The notes beneath the pieces are model-generated. The model made no database searches, had not been told where the DNA came from, and saw nothing but the letters and a program-made list of their open reading frames with translations. A stretch of DNA of 64,000 nt from an uncultured Prevotellaceae bacterium (GTDB lineage Bacteria > Bacteroidota > Bacteroidia > Bacteroidales > Bacteroidaceae): contig CASGAM010000041.1 in the NCBI GenBank assembly GCA_949299545.1, positions 1 to 64,000 on the forward strand, written 5' to 3'. This document shows, in pieces, positions 1 through 8,583 of this stretch; positions within the stretch are counted from its first letter, which is position 1; each line of letters starts with the position of its first letter. Made by a program: the position numbers and the translations under genes.

Positions 1-286
1 ACACATCTTATGTATAACTCACTATTTTTGTGTGCGGAAGACGATGGGAATGTGTTTCCTGTCGGCTTGATGCGGAGAGCGGAAGAGTTTTTTTCCTCTC
101 ATGCCCGATTTGTTCTTTCTTATGTCCATCACAGACACTGTGAATTTTATTCCGATGACTGTTATTGTAAGTCTGCTCGATGCCTTCCGCTATATATGTG
201 TAAAATATTAGCGCCGGTTCTAGTAGTCGGAACGTTATATTGTTTGTCATATATTGTGTGTTGATATTGTAGATAAGTTTTTAAAG

Positions 287-1789
287 ATGGAAAAAAGTGC
301 TGATATAACGGAGAAGACAGACATGGAACGATTGAACTTCGAGATTGAAATGTCAGAGGCTATGTCCGGGGGAGAGGATGTTTCTGCTTGTGCTTCCTTT
401 CTTCCGTGGAAAGAGGGGGATGATGTCGCTGTTTGGGATAAGTGTGGTTGCCGTAACAGGTGCGTGATACGTACGCAGGATGCCGGCCATATGCTCGAGG
501 GCGTTTCAACGGCTGCCGATTGCTTTTTTGCTGTCTTTCCGTTTGACGAGCATTTGGATTGTTATCATGATAATGGCGCTTTGTATTTGGTTGGCAAGGA
601 TTTGCCGGCAACCCAGCAGGCCGTGCATGGTGGCTTTTCATCTGCATTGGATTTTTTATATGCCGATGTTACCGGGCCTGTTTTAAAATTCCAAAGGATA
701 CCGGCCTTTATTAAGTTCCGTATTGACGGTTGTGAAACTGCCGGAATTAAGACTGTTACACTGACCGGTGACGGTACAGCCCCCCTTTCAGGCGGTTGTA
801 TAGAGTTCAGGGTTCAAAGCTGCGAGGTGGTTGCGTATCCTGCTTCCGACAGTGTTGTGTTGGTCGCGCCGGCGGATGGGTTTAAAGAAGATGAGGACTA
901 TTTTTTTGTTGTGTTGCCTTCGTCCAATGTTTCGCGTAATGGCATGACTTTGACTTTTACGAGGCACGACGGTGCGACCTTTATTTATAAAACGGAAGAG
1001 AAACCGGTACTGCATTCCGGGCAGATATCGGATTTCGGGTGCATTACATTGAAAGGTTTTCATGCTTCCGGGGAGCGGCTTGCTAATATCTCGTTAGTAA
1101 AAGCTGTCGAGGCTGCTTTTCCGGGAATTGGATGGGCAAAAGACGCCGATGGAGCTGTATGCCTTACTGGAGAAAATCTTTCCCGAATCAAACGTATTGT
1201 GTCTTTGGATATTAGTGGCAAGGGGCTGGCCGACCTCGGTGGTATTGAATACTTTGAAAGGTTGGAACGACTTGACTGCTCACAAAACTGTCTGTCGTCT
1301 TTAATACTTCGCGGTTTGGAACGTATTGCTAGTTTAAACTGTTCTGACAATGTCCTAAAATCCTTGGATTTAAGTGGTATGTCAAACTTGAAAGATCTGG
1401 ATTGTTCCTTTAACAGGCTTGACCGGTTGGAGTTTGACGGTGCGCCCGGTCTGGTTTATTTGAATTGTGCAGGCAATAATCTTTTGTTTGTTGATGTCGA
1501 TGCCGTTCCGTCACTTCGTTATCTGGACTGTTCCGGCAATCAGATGTCAAGTCTGGCCGTCCGGGCTTTGGCTTGCTTGGTCAAATTGGTTTGTTCCCAG
1601 AATTCCTTTGAAGAGTTGGATCTGACAGAAAACACCCGGTTGTCAGAACTGATTTGTGGCTTCCAGCGTGCGACGCATGGCGTTTACCGCGATATGCACC
1701 TTTCACTGCCAGGCTGTTTCAGGAGTAAGTGGGAAGAGATGTGGCAAACCAACCAATGGAATAAATACATTATTGTAGATTACAGATGA
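287..1789 (+). CDS. Fimbrillin-like / leucine-rich repeat protein without a visible signal peptide
   Basis: I read two parts. Residues about 30-300 resemble the beta-sandwich of Bacteroidales fimbrillin-like lipoproteins, with the pattern 'LPWKEGDDVAVWD' followed by a 'LPATQQ' segment. Residues about 320-470 are leucine-rich repeats of about 21 residues built on 'LxxLDCSxNxLxxLDLSG', of the BspA-like kind common in this order. Members of both families are normally exported lipoproteins, but the N-terminus here is hydrophilic and acidic (MEKSADITEKTD) with no hydrophobic stretch or lipobox. A TTG 33 bases upstream in frame adds no signal either. The ATG at 287 was chosen; 323 is possible. It may be a signal-less derivative or an inactive copy. 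The gene is well formed, with no internal frameshift seen. Function unknown. Confidence 0.75.
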   Translation: MEKSADITEKTDMERLNFEIEMSEAMSGGEDVSACASFLPWKEGDDVAVWDKCGCRNRCVIRTQDAGHMLEGVSTAADCFFAVFPFDEHLDCYHDNGALYLVGKDLPATQQAVHGGFSSALDFLYADVTGPVLKFQRIPAFIKFRIDGCETAGIKTVTLTGDGTAPLSGGCIEFRVQSCEVVAYPASDSVVLVAPADGFKEDEDYFFVVLPSSNVSRNGMTLTFTRHDGATFIYKTEEKPVLHSGQISDFGCITLKGFHASGERLANISLVKAVEAAFPGIGWAKDADGAVCLTGENLSRIKRIVSLDISGKGLADLGGIEYFERLERLDCSQNCLSSLILRGLERIASLNCSDNVLKSLDLSGMSNLKDLDCSFNRLDRLEFDGAPGLVYLNCAGNNLLFVDVDAVPSLRYLDCSGNQMSSLAVRALACLVKLVCSQNSFEELDLTENTRLSELICGFQRATHGVYRDMHLSLPGCFRSKWEEMWQTNQWNKYIIVDYR

Positions 1790-1860
1790 CAGCCGGTGGC
1801 AAATGACATGACACGGGCGTACAGGGCAGGGTTAGGGGAAAAAGAAATGTCGCTGATTGC

Positions 1861-1890
1861 TTGTTATATCTGTTTTTCTTCCTATCTTTG
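1861..1890 (+). promoter_or_regulatory. Promoter of metK
   Basis: TTG at 1861-1863 and TATCTTTG at 1883-1890 are separated by 19 bases, an exact fit to the Bacteroidota -33/-7 form (TTG, 19-20, TAnnTTTG). Transcription would start near 1896, just 5' of the pseudoknot RNA element, leaving a leader of about 130 bases before metK. Confidence 0.8.
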
Positions 1891-1904
1891 CAGGCGATAA
1901 TAAA

Positions 1905-1951
1905 TGTGGATAGATTTGGGCGGCTTGCAACCACAGTAAAAAATGCTAAAT
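1905..1951 (+). ncRNA. SAM-II-like riboswitch (H-type pseudoknot) in the metK leader
   Basis: Stem 1 pairs TGTGG (1905-1909) with CCACA (1931-1935). Loop bases ATTTGG (1914-1919) pair with CTAAAT (1946-1951) in the tail, giving a classical H-type pseudoknot. The conserved landmarks of SAM-II RNAs are present in order: TTGCAA directly 5' of the second stem-1 strand, and an A-rich run leading into 'AATGCTAAA'. The element sits between a promoter and metK, so SAM would repress its own synthetase. SAM-II RNAs are best known upstream of metA/metX in Alphaproteobacteria. The related SAM-V class has a similar core and is the main alternative. Confidence 0.7.
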
Positions 1952-2028
1952 ATTGTTTTTAAACTTACGCATTCCTTCCCAATGAACCCCATTCTTTATG
2001 TTGTTTTAATGATTAAATAAAGTTGGAA

Positions 2029-3315
2029 ATGGGTTATTTGTTTACTTCCGAATCTGTATCTGAGGGGCATCCTGACAAGGTGGCTGACCAGATCTCCGAT
2101 GCCGTATTGGATGAATTGTTGGCTTTTGACAAGGATTCAAAAGTCGCTTGTGAAACGATGGTGACCACCGGTCAGGTGATTGTCGCTGGTGAAGTCAAGT
2201 CGTCGGCTTATGTCGACTTGCAGGAGATTGCCCGCAGAACCATTCGCCGTATCGGCTATACGAAAGCAGAGTACAAGTTTGAGGCAGAGAGTTGCGGTAT
2301 CCTTTCTGCCATTCATGAACAGAGTGCAGATATCAACCGCGGTGTGGAGCGCGAAAACCCGATGGAGCAGGGTGCGGGAGACCAGGGGATGATGTTTGGT
2401 TATGCTACAAACGAAACGGAGAATTATATGCCGCTTTCATTGGCACTTTCCCATAAGATATTGAAGGTGCTGGCAGAAATACGCCGCGAGGGTAAGGAAA
2501 TGACCTATCTGCGTCCGGATGCCAAAAGCCAGGTAACCATTGAGTATGATGACAAGGGAAAACCGGTAAGAGTCGATACGATTGTTGTTTCTACCCAGCA
2601 TGATGAGTTCGTCAAACCGTTGGATGGCGACCAAGGCAAGGCCGATGCACAAATGATGGCGACAATCCGGAAAGATGTCATCGATATACTGATGCCAAGG
2701 GTTATTTCTGAGATTAACGACCCGTCGGTGCTGGCATTGTTCGACAACCACATTACCTATCATGTCAACCCGACCGGAAAGTTTGTGATTGGCGGTCCTC
2801 ATGGAGACACCGGGCTTACAGGCCGTAAGATTATTGTAGACACTTACGGTGGTAAAGGGGCGCACGGTGGCGGAGCATTCTCAGGTAAAGACCCTTCAAA
2901 GGTCGATCGCTCGGCTGCTTATGCTGCGCGTCATATCGCGAAGAATATGGTGGCGGCCGGTGTGGCGGATGAGATGCTGGTGCAAATCAGCTATGCCATA
3001 GGAGTGGCTAAGCCCGTCAATATTTATGTGAATACATACGGGCGTTCCCATGTGGCGATGTCGGATGGAGAGATAGCCCGTAAGATAGCCGACCTGTTTG
3101 ATTTAAGGCCGAAGGCCATTGAAGACAGACTGAAGTTGCGTAATCCCATTTATGAGGAGACGGCGGCTTACGGGCACATGGGGCGCCGGCCGCGCAAGGT
3201 CGTAAAGGTGTTCCATAGCCGTTACATGCCCGCCAAAACCATCGAAGTGGAACTTTTCACATGGGAGAAGTTGGATTATGTTGATAAAATAAAGGCGGCT
3301 TTCGCTCTTTCATAA
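2029..3315 (+). CDS. metK: S-adenosylmethionine synthetase
   Basis: Makes S-adenosylmethionine from methionine and ATP in the cytoplasm. The 428-residue product starts '[19 protein letters not shown]' and carries the family signatures '[12 protein letters not shown]' (methionine/ATP site) and '[16 protein letters not shown]' (the glycine-rich loop). Length and domain order are normal for the Bacteroidota form. A TTG at 2023 is in frame, but the ATG at 2029 gives the conserved family N-terminus and was chosen. The gene is led by its own promoter and a SAM-II-like pseudoknot. The LOG-family gene starts one base after its stop, so the two are probably co-transcribed. Confidence 0.97.
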   Translation: MGYLFTSESVSEGHPDKVADQISDAVLDELLAFDKDSKVACETMVTTGQVIVAGEVKSSAYVDLQEIARRTIRRIGYTKAEYKFEAESCGILSAIHEQSADINRGVERENPMEQGAGDQGMMFGYATNETENYMPLSLALSHKILKVLAEIRREGKEMTYLRPDAKSQVTIEYDDKGKPVRVDTIVVSTQHDEFVKPLDGDQGKADAQMMATIRKDVIDILMPRVISEINDPSVLALFDNHITYHVNPTGKFVIGGPHGDTGLTGRKIIVDTYGGKGAHGGGAFSGKDPSKVDRSAAYAARHIAKNMVAAGVADEMLVQISYAIGVAKPVNIYVNTYGRSHVAMSDGEIARKIADLFDLRPKAIEDRLKLRNPIYEETAAYGHMGRRPRKVVKVFHSRYMPAKTIEVELFTWEKLDYVDKIKAAFALS

Positions 3316-3316
3316 G

Positions 3317-3889
3317 ATGGACAATACGACGTCTGTTTGCATCTATTCGGCTTCAAGTTGCCATTTGCCCGATGTCTATGTACGGGCTGCTCGTGATCTG
3401 GGCCGGTTGTGTGCCTGCAGGCGGGTGAGGATCGTAAATGGGGCTGGCCGTACAGGTCTGATGGCGGCTTGTTCGGATGCTTGTTTGCAGGCAGGCGGAA
3501 CGGTTACAGGGGTTATTCCGTCTTTTATGATAGAACGCGGATGGCATCATACCGGGTTGACAGAACTGATAGAGACGCCCGATATCCATACCCGCAAACA
3601 AGTGATGTCGCGGGGCGTCGATGCCGTCATAGCATTGCCCGGAGGGTGTGGGACGCTTGAGGAATTGCTTGAGATTATTACGTGGAAACAGTTGGGGATT
3701 TACCATAAACCGGTTGTAATATTGAATGTCAACGGTTTCTTTGATCCCCTGATAAAAATGTTGGCGAAAGCCGTGTCCGAAGGCTTCATGGAACAGGCTC
3801 ATGCCGGGTTGTGGCAGGTTGCCGCTACACCCGAAGAAGCCCTGGATATGTGCTTTGCCGGCCGTGATACGATGAACAATGGAAGATAG
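3317..3889 (+). CDS. LOG-family nucleotide phosphoribohydrolase (TIGR00730-type Rossmann protein)
   Basis: This 190-residue single-domain protein has the family signature 'PGGCGTLEE' (PGGxGTxEE) near residue 110, which forms the catalytic glutamate and nucleotide-binding loop. LOG proteins hydrolyse cytokinin-type or other nucleoside 5'-monophosphates to base plus ribose phosphate; the bacterial substrate is often unknown. The usual first glycine motif (GGGxxGLM) reads 'NGAGRTGLM' here, a mild deviation. The start lies 1 base after metK and the 3' end overlaps the DUF4271 gene by 11 bases, so it belongs to a tight operon. Confidence 0.9.
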   Translation: MDNTTSVCIYSASSCHLPDVYVRAARDLGRLCACRRVRIVNGAGRTGLMAACSDACLQAGGTVTGVIPSFMIERGWHHTGLTELIETPDIHTRKQVMSRGVDAVIALPGGCGTLEELLEIITWKQLGIYHKPVVILNVNGFFDPLIKMLAKAVSEGFMEQAHAGLWQVAATPEEALDMCFAGRDTMNNGR

Positions 3890-4763
3890 TACCGTTATCG
3901 ATATGACAATCGTGGACACTTGCAGCACCGATACGGTTTTGCCCTGCTGCGACACAAACGTTAGTTCTCCTGTCGGTATTACGCCATTTGCCGATGAAAG
4001 CCCTGAAGGCTTTTTTGACGGCTCGGCTTTTTATCATCCCGAAATTCCGGCCAGGCCGCATGGTGTTATACCTGATCCGGTTCCTTATATGCTCGGGAAT
4101 GACGAATGGATTTCGGTCATTCTCTTGTTTTGTTTTATTGCGATGACAGGCTTTTTTTCAAAAAGCAGGAAATATATTAAGAATGCTTTGGCCGGTTTCT
4201 TTTTCCCCTCAACGGAAAATTCCGGGATGTCAAATGAAGGACAGGGAGAGATTGTACGCATGGTGACCTTTTTTGTCTTACAGGCATCCTTGTTGATGGG
4301 TTTGTTTTTCTTTGTGATAAGCCATGAGCAAGACTGTTATCCCGATGCTTCCGTTCCGATACCTCTTTTATTATTGTTTTTTACAGTTGTTATCTTGGCC
4401 TATTTTGTGCTTAAACACGTCCTGTATAGATTTGTTATATGGATATTTTTTGACAGACAGTGTTATGAGAAATGGAAAGGCACCTATTATTTTATACTGT
4501 CAGCAGAGAGCGTGTTCCTGTTTCCGTTGTCTGTCATGGCTGTCTATTTTGATTTTTCCTTGCAGAATTTATGCTTGTCTTTGTTGATAATGCTTCTGGT
4601 CGTTAAAATTCTCTTATTTTTGAGATATTATACTATCTTTTCGTTTAAAATATATGGCATTCTGCATTTAATTGCGTACTTTTGTGCCCTCGAAATAGTG
4701 CCATTAATCGGGGTGTGGCATGCCCTTGTGTTGATAAATGAAAGTTTTATCTTAAAATATTAA
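3879..4763 (+). CDS. DUF4271 integral membrane protein
   Basis: A 294-residue protein with a hydrophilic N-terminal segment of about 70 residues, followed by about seven hydrophobic helices from 'WISVILLFCFIAMTGFF' to the C-terminus. The sequence and its position directly upstream of hemD match the DUF4271 family, a Bacteroidota membrane family of unknown function that usually sits next to hemD. It overlaps the preceding LOG gene by 11 bases and hemD begins 11 bases after its stop. Codon use is more AT-rich than in the neighbours, as expected for a membrane protein. Confidence 0.8.
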   Translation: MEDSTVIDMTIVDTCSTDTVLPCCDTNVSSPVGITPFADESPEGFFDGSAFYHPEIPARPHGVIPDPVPYMLGNDEWISVILLFCFIAMTGFFSKSRKYIKNALAGFFFPSTENSGMSNEGQGEIVRMVTFFVLQASLLMGLFFFVISHEQDCYPDASVPIPLLLLFFTVVILAYFVLKHVLYRFVIWIFFDRQCYEKWKGTYYFILSAESVFLFPLSVMAVYFDFSLQNLCLSLLIMLLVVKILLFLRYYTIFSFKIYGILHLIAYFCALEIVPLIGVWHALVLINESFILKY

Positions 4764-4773
4764 GACATTTGAT

Positions 4774-5517
4774 ATGATTAAGAAGATCTTGGTTTCGCAG
4801 CCAAAACCAACTTCAGAGAAGTCTCCGTATTATGACATTGCTTCACAGTATGGCGTGGAACTGGTTTTCAGGCCGTTTATTAAGGTTGAAGGGTTGACAG
4901 CAAAGGAATTCAGACAGCAGAAAGTGTCTATATTGGATTATACAGCCATAGTTTTTACTTCAAGGAATGCCATCGATCACTTTTTCACTTTGTGCAAGGA
5001 ACTTCGGGTCGTAATACCCGAAGACATGAAGTATTTCTGTATTACTGAAACGGTTGCACTTTATATCCAGAAATATGTGCAGTACAGGAAGCGTAAAGTG
5101 TTTTTCGGCGCCACCGGCAAGTTGGACAACCTGCTTCCGGCCATGGTGAAACACAAAATGGAAAAATATCTTGTTCCGATGTCTGATGTACACAACGATG
5201 AGATATCCAATTTGTTGACCTCTAAGAAATTGGTTCATAAGGAAGTCGTAATGTACCGCACCGTCAGCAACGATTTTGGTCCCGATGAGCCGTTCGATTA
5301 TGACATGCTGATATTTTTCAGCCCTTCAGGCATCCAGTCGTTGTTGAAAAACTTTCCTGAGTTCGAGCAAGGAGAGATTGCAATCGGAACATTCGGTCCG
5401 ACAACCGCCAAGGCTGTCCGCGATGCCGGGTTACGTCTGGACCTTGAAGCACCGTCGGAACAATATCCTTCGATTACGGCTGCACTGAGCGATTTTATCA
5501 AGCGCCGCAACGGTTGA
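4774..5517 (+). CDS. hemD: Uroporphyrinogen-III synthase
   Basis: Cyclises hydroxymethylbilane to uroporphyrinogen III in the tetrapyrrole pathway (heme, sirohaem, B12). The 247-residue protein has the two-lobed HemD pattern: 'AIVFTSRNAIDHFF' in the first lobe and 'MLIFFSPSGIQSLLKNFPEF' followed by 'AIGTFGPTTAKAVRDAGL' in the second. HemD sequences diverge widely, but these landmarks and the adjacent DUF4271 gene make the call secure. It is the third gene of the LOG-DUF4271-hemD run; about 100 bases then separate it from rnpA. Confidence 0.9.
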   Translation: MIKKILVSQPKPTSEKSPYYDIASQYGVELVFRPFIKVEGLTAKEFRQQKVSILDYTAIVFTSRNAIDHFFTLCKELRVVIPEDMKYFCITETVALYIQKYVQYRKRKVFFGATGKLDNLLPAMVKHKMEKYLVPMSDVHNDEISNLLTSKKLVHKEVVMYRTVSNDFGPDEPFDYDMLIFFSPSGIQSLLKNFPEFEQGEIAIGTFGPTTAKAVRDAGLRLDLEAPSEQYPSITAALSDFIKRRNG

Positions 5518-5624
5518 GTTGATGAAGGACAAGACAGATTTATTGGATGAGGAACCTATTGCGCGTTTTTGCCTGCGGGTTCCTTATGTTGTTAAAGATT
5601 GACGCTTTGTTGTGTTTCATGCCT

Positions 5625-6053
5625 ATGAAAGAACATCCCTTCTCATTTCACAAAACCGAACGGTTGCAGAGCAGACGCCGGATAGAGAGCCTGTTTGCCG
5701 GTGGGAAAAAGTCGATGGCGGTTTTCCCGCTCAGGGCGGTATATGTCACCCGTCCTGCCGATGGGAATGCGCCGAACGTGTCCACGCTGGTGTCTGTGTC
5801 TAAACGTCGGTTTAAGCACGCTGTGGACAGGAACAGGGTGAAACGGCAGATACGCGAGGCCTACCGTTGCAACAAACAGATTCTTTGCCGGGTGGCAGAG
5901 GGCGCTGACTGCCGGTTGGACATTGCCTTCATCTGGTTGTCGGATAAGATATATGCGACGGGTAAAGTAGAATCCTGTGTCGTACGTTTGCTTACCTGTA
6001 TTGCAGAACAGATACAGGCAAATCAGCAAAAAGCCGTTGCCGGTAACGAATGA
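5625..6053 (+). CDS. rnpA: Ribonuclease P protein component
   Basis: Protein cofactor of RNase P, which trims the 5' leader from tRNA precursors. The conserved basic helix reads 'SKRRFKHAVDRNRVKRQIREAYR', the RNR signature of the family, and the N-terminus 'FSFHKTERLQSRRRIESLFAGG' is typical. The frame stays open upstream to 5547, but that extension is hydrophobic and unlike RnpA, so I start at the ATG at 5625 (5619 is also possible). An imperfect hairpin (AGGAACC 5550-5556 with GGTTCCT 5578-5584) lies in the leader. yidD follows after 9 bases, the usual rnpA-yidD pairing. Confidence 0.92.
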   Translation: MKEHPFSFHKTERLQSRRRIESLFAGGKKSMAVFPLRAVYVTRPADGNAPNVSTLVSVSKRRFKHAVDRNRVKRQIREAYRCNKQILCRVAEGADCRLDIAFIWLSDKIYATGKVESCVVRLLTCIAEQIQANQQKAVAGNE

Positions 6054-6062
6054 AAACAAGCC

Positions 6063-6329
6063 ATGGCAAATAAGGGAAAGAAACGGTTGAAAACTGTTGC
6101 CGGTGTGTTGTCACATTGGTTGGGAATTTTTTTGATACTGCCCATACGGTTTTACCGGCAATACATATCGCCGTTTACGCCACCTTCTTGCCGTTTCACG
6201 CCCACATGTTCACAATACGCCATAGAGGCAATACAAAAGCATGGCCCGTTTAAGGGGTTCTGTTTGGCGTTGAAACGGATTTTACGTTGCCATCCGTGGG
6301 GTGGCAGTGGATATGACCCTGTTCCGTAA
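6063..6329 (+). CDS. yidD: Membrane protein insertion efficiency factor
   Basis: A small 88-residue protein with one hydrophobic N-terminal segment and the full YidD signature: '[19 protein letters not shown]', then '[13 protein letters not shown]' at the C-terminus. It helps YidC/Sec insert inner-membrane proteins. It sits directly after rnpA as in most bacteria. Its stop codon overlaps the ATG of the TatD-like gene (TAATG), which suggests translational coupling. Confidence 0.95.
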   Translation: MANKGKKRLKTVAGVLSHWLGIFLILPIRFYRQYISPFTPPSCRFTPTCSQYAIEAIQKHGPFKGFCLALKRILRCHPWGGSGYDPVP

Positions 6330-6982
6330 TGATGACCGATACGTTTTTGGATTTCCATACTCATAAAGCTGCGCCCTTTCCGGGCGAAACGACGGTGCAG
6401 AGCATTGACCTTGCTGCTGTTCGCGACATCGGCGGGAGGGATGGTTTGTACTCTGTAGGCATACACCCGTGGCATGTTGGAGAAGCGGACGGGGAGATGT
6501 TCAGTGCCCTGAGAAAACAGGCCGTTTCAGCGCGCTGTGTCGCCATTGGCGAGATAGGGTTCGACCGTTGTGTTGCCACCGGTATGGCCGGACAGGAGAA
6601 CGTGCTGCGCCGTCAGCTGGAGCTGGCCCGTGACCTGCAACTGCCGGTGGTCATCCATTGCGTCAGGGCGTGGTCCGAACTTTTGGCGGTTCTCAAAGAT
6701 GTTGATTTACAGGTGGCGTGTGCCATACATGGCTTCAGGGGAAAACCGGCATTGGCCGAACAGTTGCTTTCAAAAGGTTTTTACCTGAGTTTCGGCTTCC
6801 GCCATTGTCGCGAAACACTCTTGTCCTGCCCCTCCTCCCGTCTCTTTCTTGAAACGGATGCAGACAGTCGCGGGATAGTGGACTTATACCGTGAAGTTGC
6901 GCTCTTGAGAGGGACGGATATCGGTGAGCTGAAGGATGCCTGCTGGCGTAATTTCTTGAAATTCAGAGGCGATAGGCGATGA
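6329..6982 (+). CDS. TatD-family metal-dependent hydrolase
   Basis: A 217-residue TIM-barrel hydrolase. Metal-site landmarks of the family are visible in order: 'LDFHTH' (HxH), 'VGIHPWHV', 'AIGEIGFDR' (metal-bridging Glu), 'PVVIHCVRAW' (His), 'AIHGFRG' (His) and 'LFLETDAD' (Asp). TatD proteins are deoxyribonucleases or phosphoesterases; this short form is common in Bacteroidota and its substrate is not defined. The start overlaps the yidD stop codon; a second ATG follows immediately at 6332. It is the last gene of the rnpA-yidD-tatD run. Confidence 0.88.
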   Translation: MMTDTFLDFHTHKAAPFPGETTVQSIDLAAVRDIGGRDGLYSVGIHPWHVGEADGEMFSALRKQAVSARCVAIGEIGFDRCVATGMAGQENVLRRQLELARDLQLPVVIHCVRAWSELLAVLKDVDLQVACAIHGFRGKPALAEQLLSKGFYLSFGFRHCRETLLSCPSSRLFLETDADSRGIVDLYREVALLRGTDIGELKDACWRNFLKFRGDRR

Positions 6983-7013
6983 CTCCCGACAGGCAAAAAA
7001 TAAACGTTATTAG

Positions 7014-7044
7014 TTGCATATTCCGATGAAAGGTCGTACTTTTG
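7014..7044 (+). promoter_or_regulatory. Promoter of tyrS
   Basis: TTG at 7014-7016 and TACTTTTG at 7037-7044 are 20 bases apart and match the Bacteroidota promoter form. The predicted transcription start lies near 7051, about 30 bases before the tyrS ATG. This also argues against the in-frame ATG at 7014 as start codon. Confidence 0.75.
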
Positions 7045-7079
7045 TACCTGTCAATCAAAAAAATATATTAACTCATACG

Positions 7080-8375
7080 ATGAATTTTGTAGAAGAACTT
7101 AAATGGAGAGGCATGATCCACAATATCATGCCGGGTACTGAAGAACTGTTGGAAAAAGAGCAGGTGACAGCATATCTGGGTATTGACCCTACTGCCGATT
7201 CCCTGCATATAGGCCATCTTTGCGGCGTCATGATGTTGAAGCATTTCCAGCGCTGCGGCCATAAACCCCTCGCCCTGATAGGCGGAGCGACAGGTATGAT
7301 TGGCGACCCCTCCGGAAAGAGCCAGGAGAGGAATCTGCTCGATGAGGCAACCCTGCGGCACAACGTGGAGTGCATAAAGAAACAGTTGGAACGTTTCCTC
7401 GATTTCGACAGCGATGCGCCGAACCATGCAGAGCTGGTCAACAACTACGATTGGATGAAAGATTTCAAGTTCCTGGACTTTGCGCGCGAAGTAGGAAAGC
7501 ATATCACCGTAAACTATATGATGGCAAAAGAAAGCGTTCAGAAACGTCTGAACGGCGAGGCGCGCGACGGTCTTTCCTTTACCGAGTTTACCTACCAGCT
7601 GCTCCAGGGGTACGACTTCCTCTATCTCAACGAACATAAAAATTGTAAATTGCAGTTGGGCGGCAGCGACCAGTGGGGCAACATAACCACGGGGACGGAG
7701 CTCATCAGGCGTACCAACGGCCGTGAGGCGTATGCCTTGACGTGTCCGCTTGTAACAAAAGCCGACGGGACGAAGTTCGGAAAGACAGAGAAGGGAAACA
7801 TTTGGCTCAACCGCGAGTACACATCGCCATATACGTTCTACCAGTTCTGGCTGAATGTGGCAGACGAAGATGCAAAACGTTACATCCGCATCTTTACGAC
7901 ACTGGAAAAAGAAGAGATTGACGCGCTGATTACCGCCCATGATGAAGATCCCGGCCGGCGTGAACTGCAGAAGCGTCTGGCGCGCGAACTGACGTTGATG
8001 GTACACGGCGAAGAAGATTACCAGATGGCAGTCGAGGCCAGCAATATTCTGTTCGGTAAGGCTACCAAGGAAAACCTTGCAAAACTCGACGAACAGACCC
8101 TGTTGGATGTTTTTGCCGGTGTTCCGCAATTTGAGATTTCCCGTGAGGCGCTTGCCAATGGCGGTGTCAAGGCGGTCGATCTGATGGCTGAGATGACGCA
8201 GTGCTTCCCGAGCAAGGGCGAGATGCGCAAGACAACACAGGGCGGTGGTGTTTCCCTGAATAAGGAGAAACTGACGGCCTTCGATCAAATCGTCACCGAA
8301 GCCGACTTGTTGGATGGAAAATATCTGTTGGTGCAGCGTGGCAAGAAAAACTATTTTCTGCTGATTGCAAGGTAA
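7080..8375 (+). CDS. tyrS: Tyrosyl-tRNA synthetase
   Basis: Charges tRNA-Tyr with tyrosine. The 431-residue protein starts '[19 protein letters not shown]', has the class I signature 'DSLHIGH' near residue 45, the KMSKS-equivalent 'KFGKT', and a C-terminal S4-like RNA-binding segment ('[11 protein letters not shown]'). The frame is open upstream to 7014, but the promoter -7 box lies inside that extension, so the ATG at 7080 is the start. A long open frame on the opposite strand is a codon-bias shadow and is not called. Confidence 0.97.
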   Translation: MNFVEELKWRGMIHNIMPGTEELLEKEQVTAYLGIDPTADSLHIGHLCGVMMLKHFQRCGHKPLALIGGATGMIGDPSGKSQERNLLDEATLRHNVECIKKQLERFLDFDSDAPNHAELVNNYDWMKDFKFLDFAREVGKHITVNYMMAKESVQKRLNGEARDGLSFTEFTYQLLQGYDFLYLNEHKNCKLQLGGSDQWGNITTGTELIRRTNGREAYALTCPLVTKADGTKFGKTEKGNIWLNREYTSPYTFYQFWLNVADEDAKRYIRIFTTLEKEEIDALITAHDEDPGRRELQKRLARELTLMVHGEEDYQMAVEASNILFGKATKENLAKLDEQTLLDVFAGVPQFEISREALANGGVKAVDLMAEMTQCFPSKGEMRKTTQGGGVSLNKEKLTAFDQIVTEADLLDGKYLLVQRGKKNYFLLIAR

Positions 8376-8408
8376 TGTTGCAGTCTGTAGAAAAAAACGG
8401 GATAAAAG

Positions 8409-8440
8409 TTTGCGGGATAGACATTTTTGTACTATCTTTG
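8409..8440 (+). promoter_or_regulatory. Promoter of tRNA-Gln
   Basis: TTTG at 8409-8412 and TATCTTTG at 8433-8440 are 20 bases apart, an excellent fit to the Bacteroidota promoter form. The start site would be near 8446, about 24 bases before the tRNA. Confidence 0.8.
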
Positions 8441-8469
8441 CACCGCTTTCGAGAGAATGCATAGAGGAT

Positions 8470-8540
8470 TGGGCTATGGTGTAATGGTAGCACAAGACAT
8501 TTTGGTCGTCTTAGTTCTGGTTCGAAACCGGATAGCCCAA
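8470..8540 (+). tRNA. tRNA-Gln (anticodon TTG)
   Basis: Acceptor stem TGGGCTA (8470-8476) pairs with TAGCCCA (8533-8539); the discriminator is A at 8540. The anticodon loop TTTTGGT contains TTG. The T-arm is TCTGG/CCGGA around TTCGAAA. The anticodon stem has one A-C mismatch at the loop-closing pair. CCA is not encoded. It has its own promoter and terminator, so it is an independent single-tRNA transcript. Confidence 0.93.
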
Positions 8541-8546
8541 CTCGGG

Positions 8547-8583
8547 AAAAGGGGGAGTGCTTTTCAGCATCTCCCCCTTTTTC
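8547..8583 (+). terminator. Rho-independent terminator of tRNA-Gln
   Basis: A GC-rich hairpin with arms AAGGGGGAG and CTCCCCCTT, extended by TGC/GCA around the loop, is followed by a T run, 7 bases after the tRNA. Confidence 0.85.

Noticed and set aside
7068..8495. A 475-codon open frame on the minus strand opposite tyrS
   Set aside because: It mirrors tyrS almost exactly, has no domain signature, and the plus-strand gene carries clear HIGH and KMSKS motifs. It is a codon-bias shadow.
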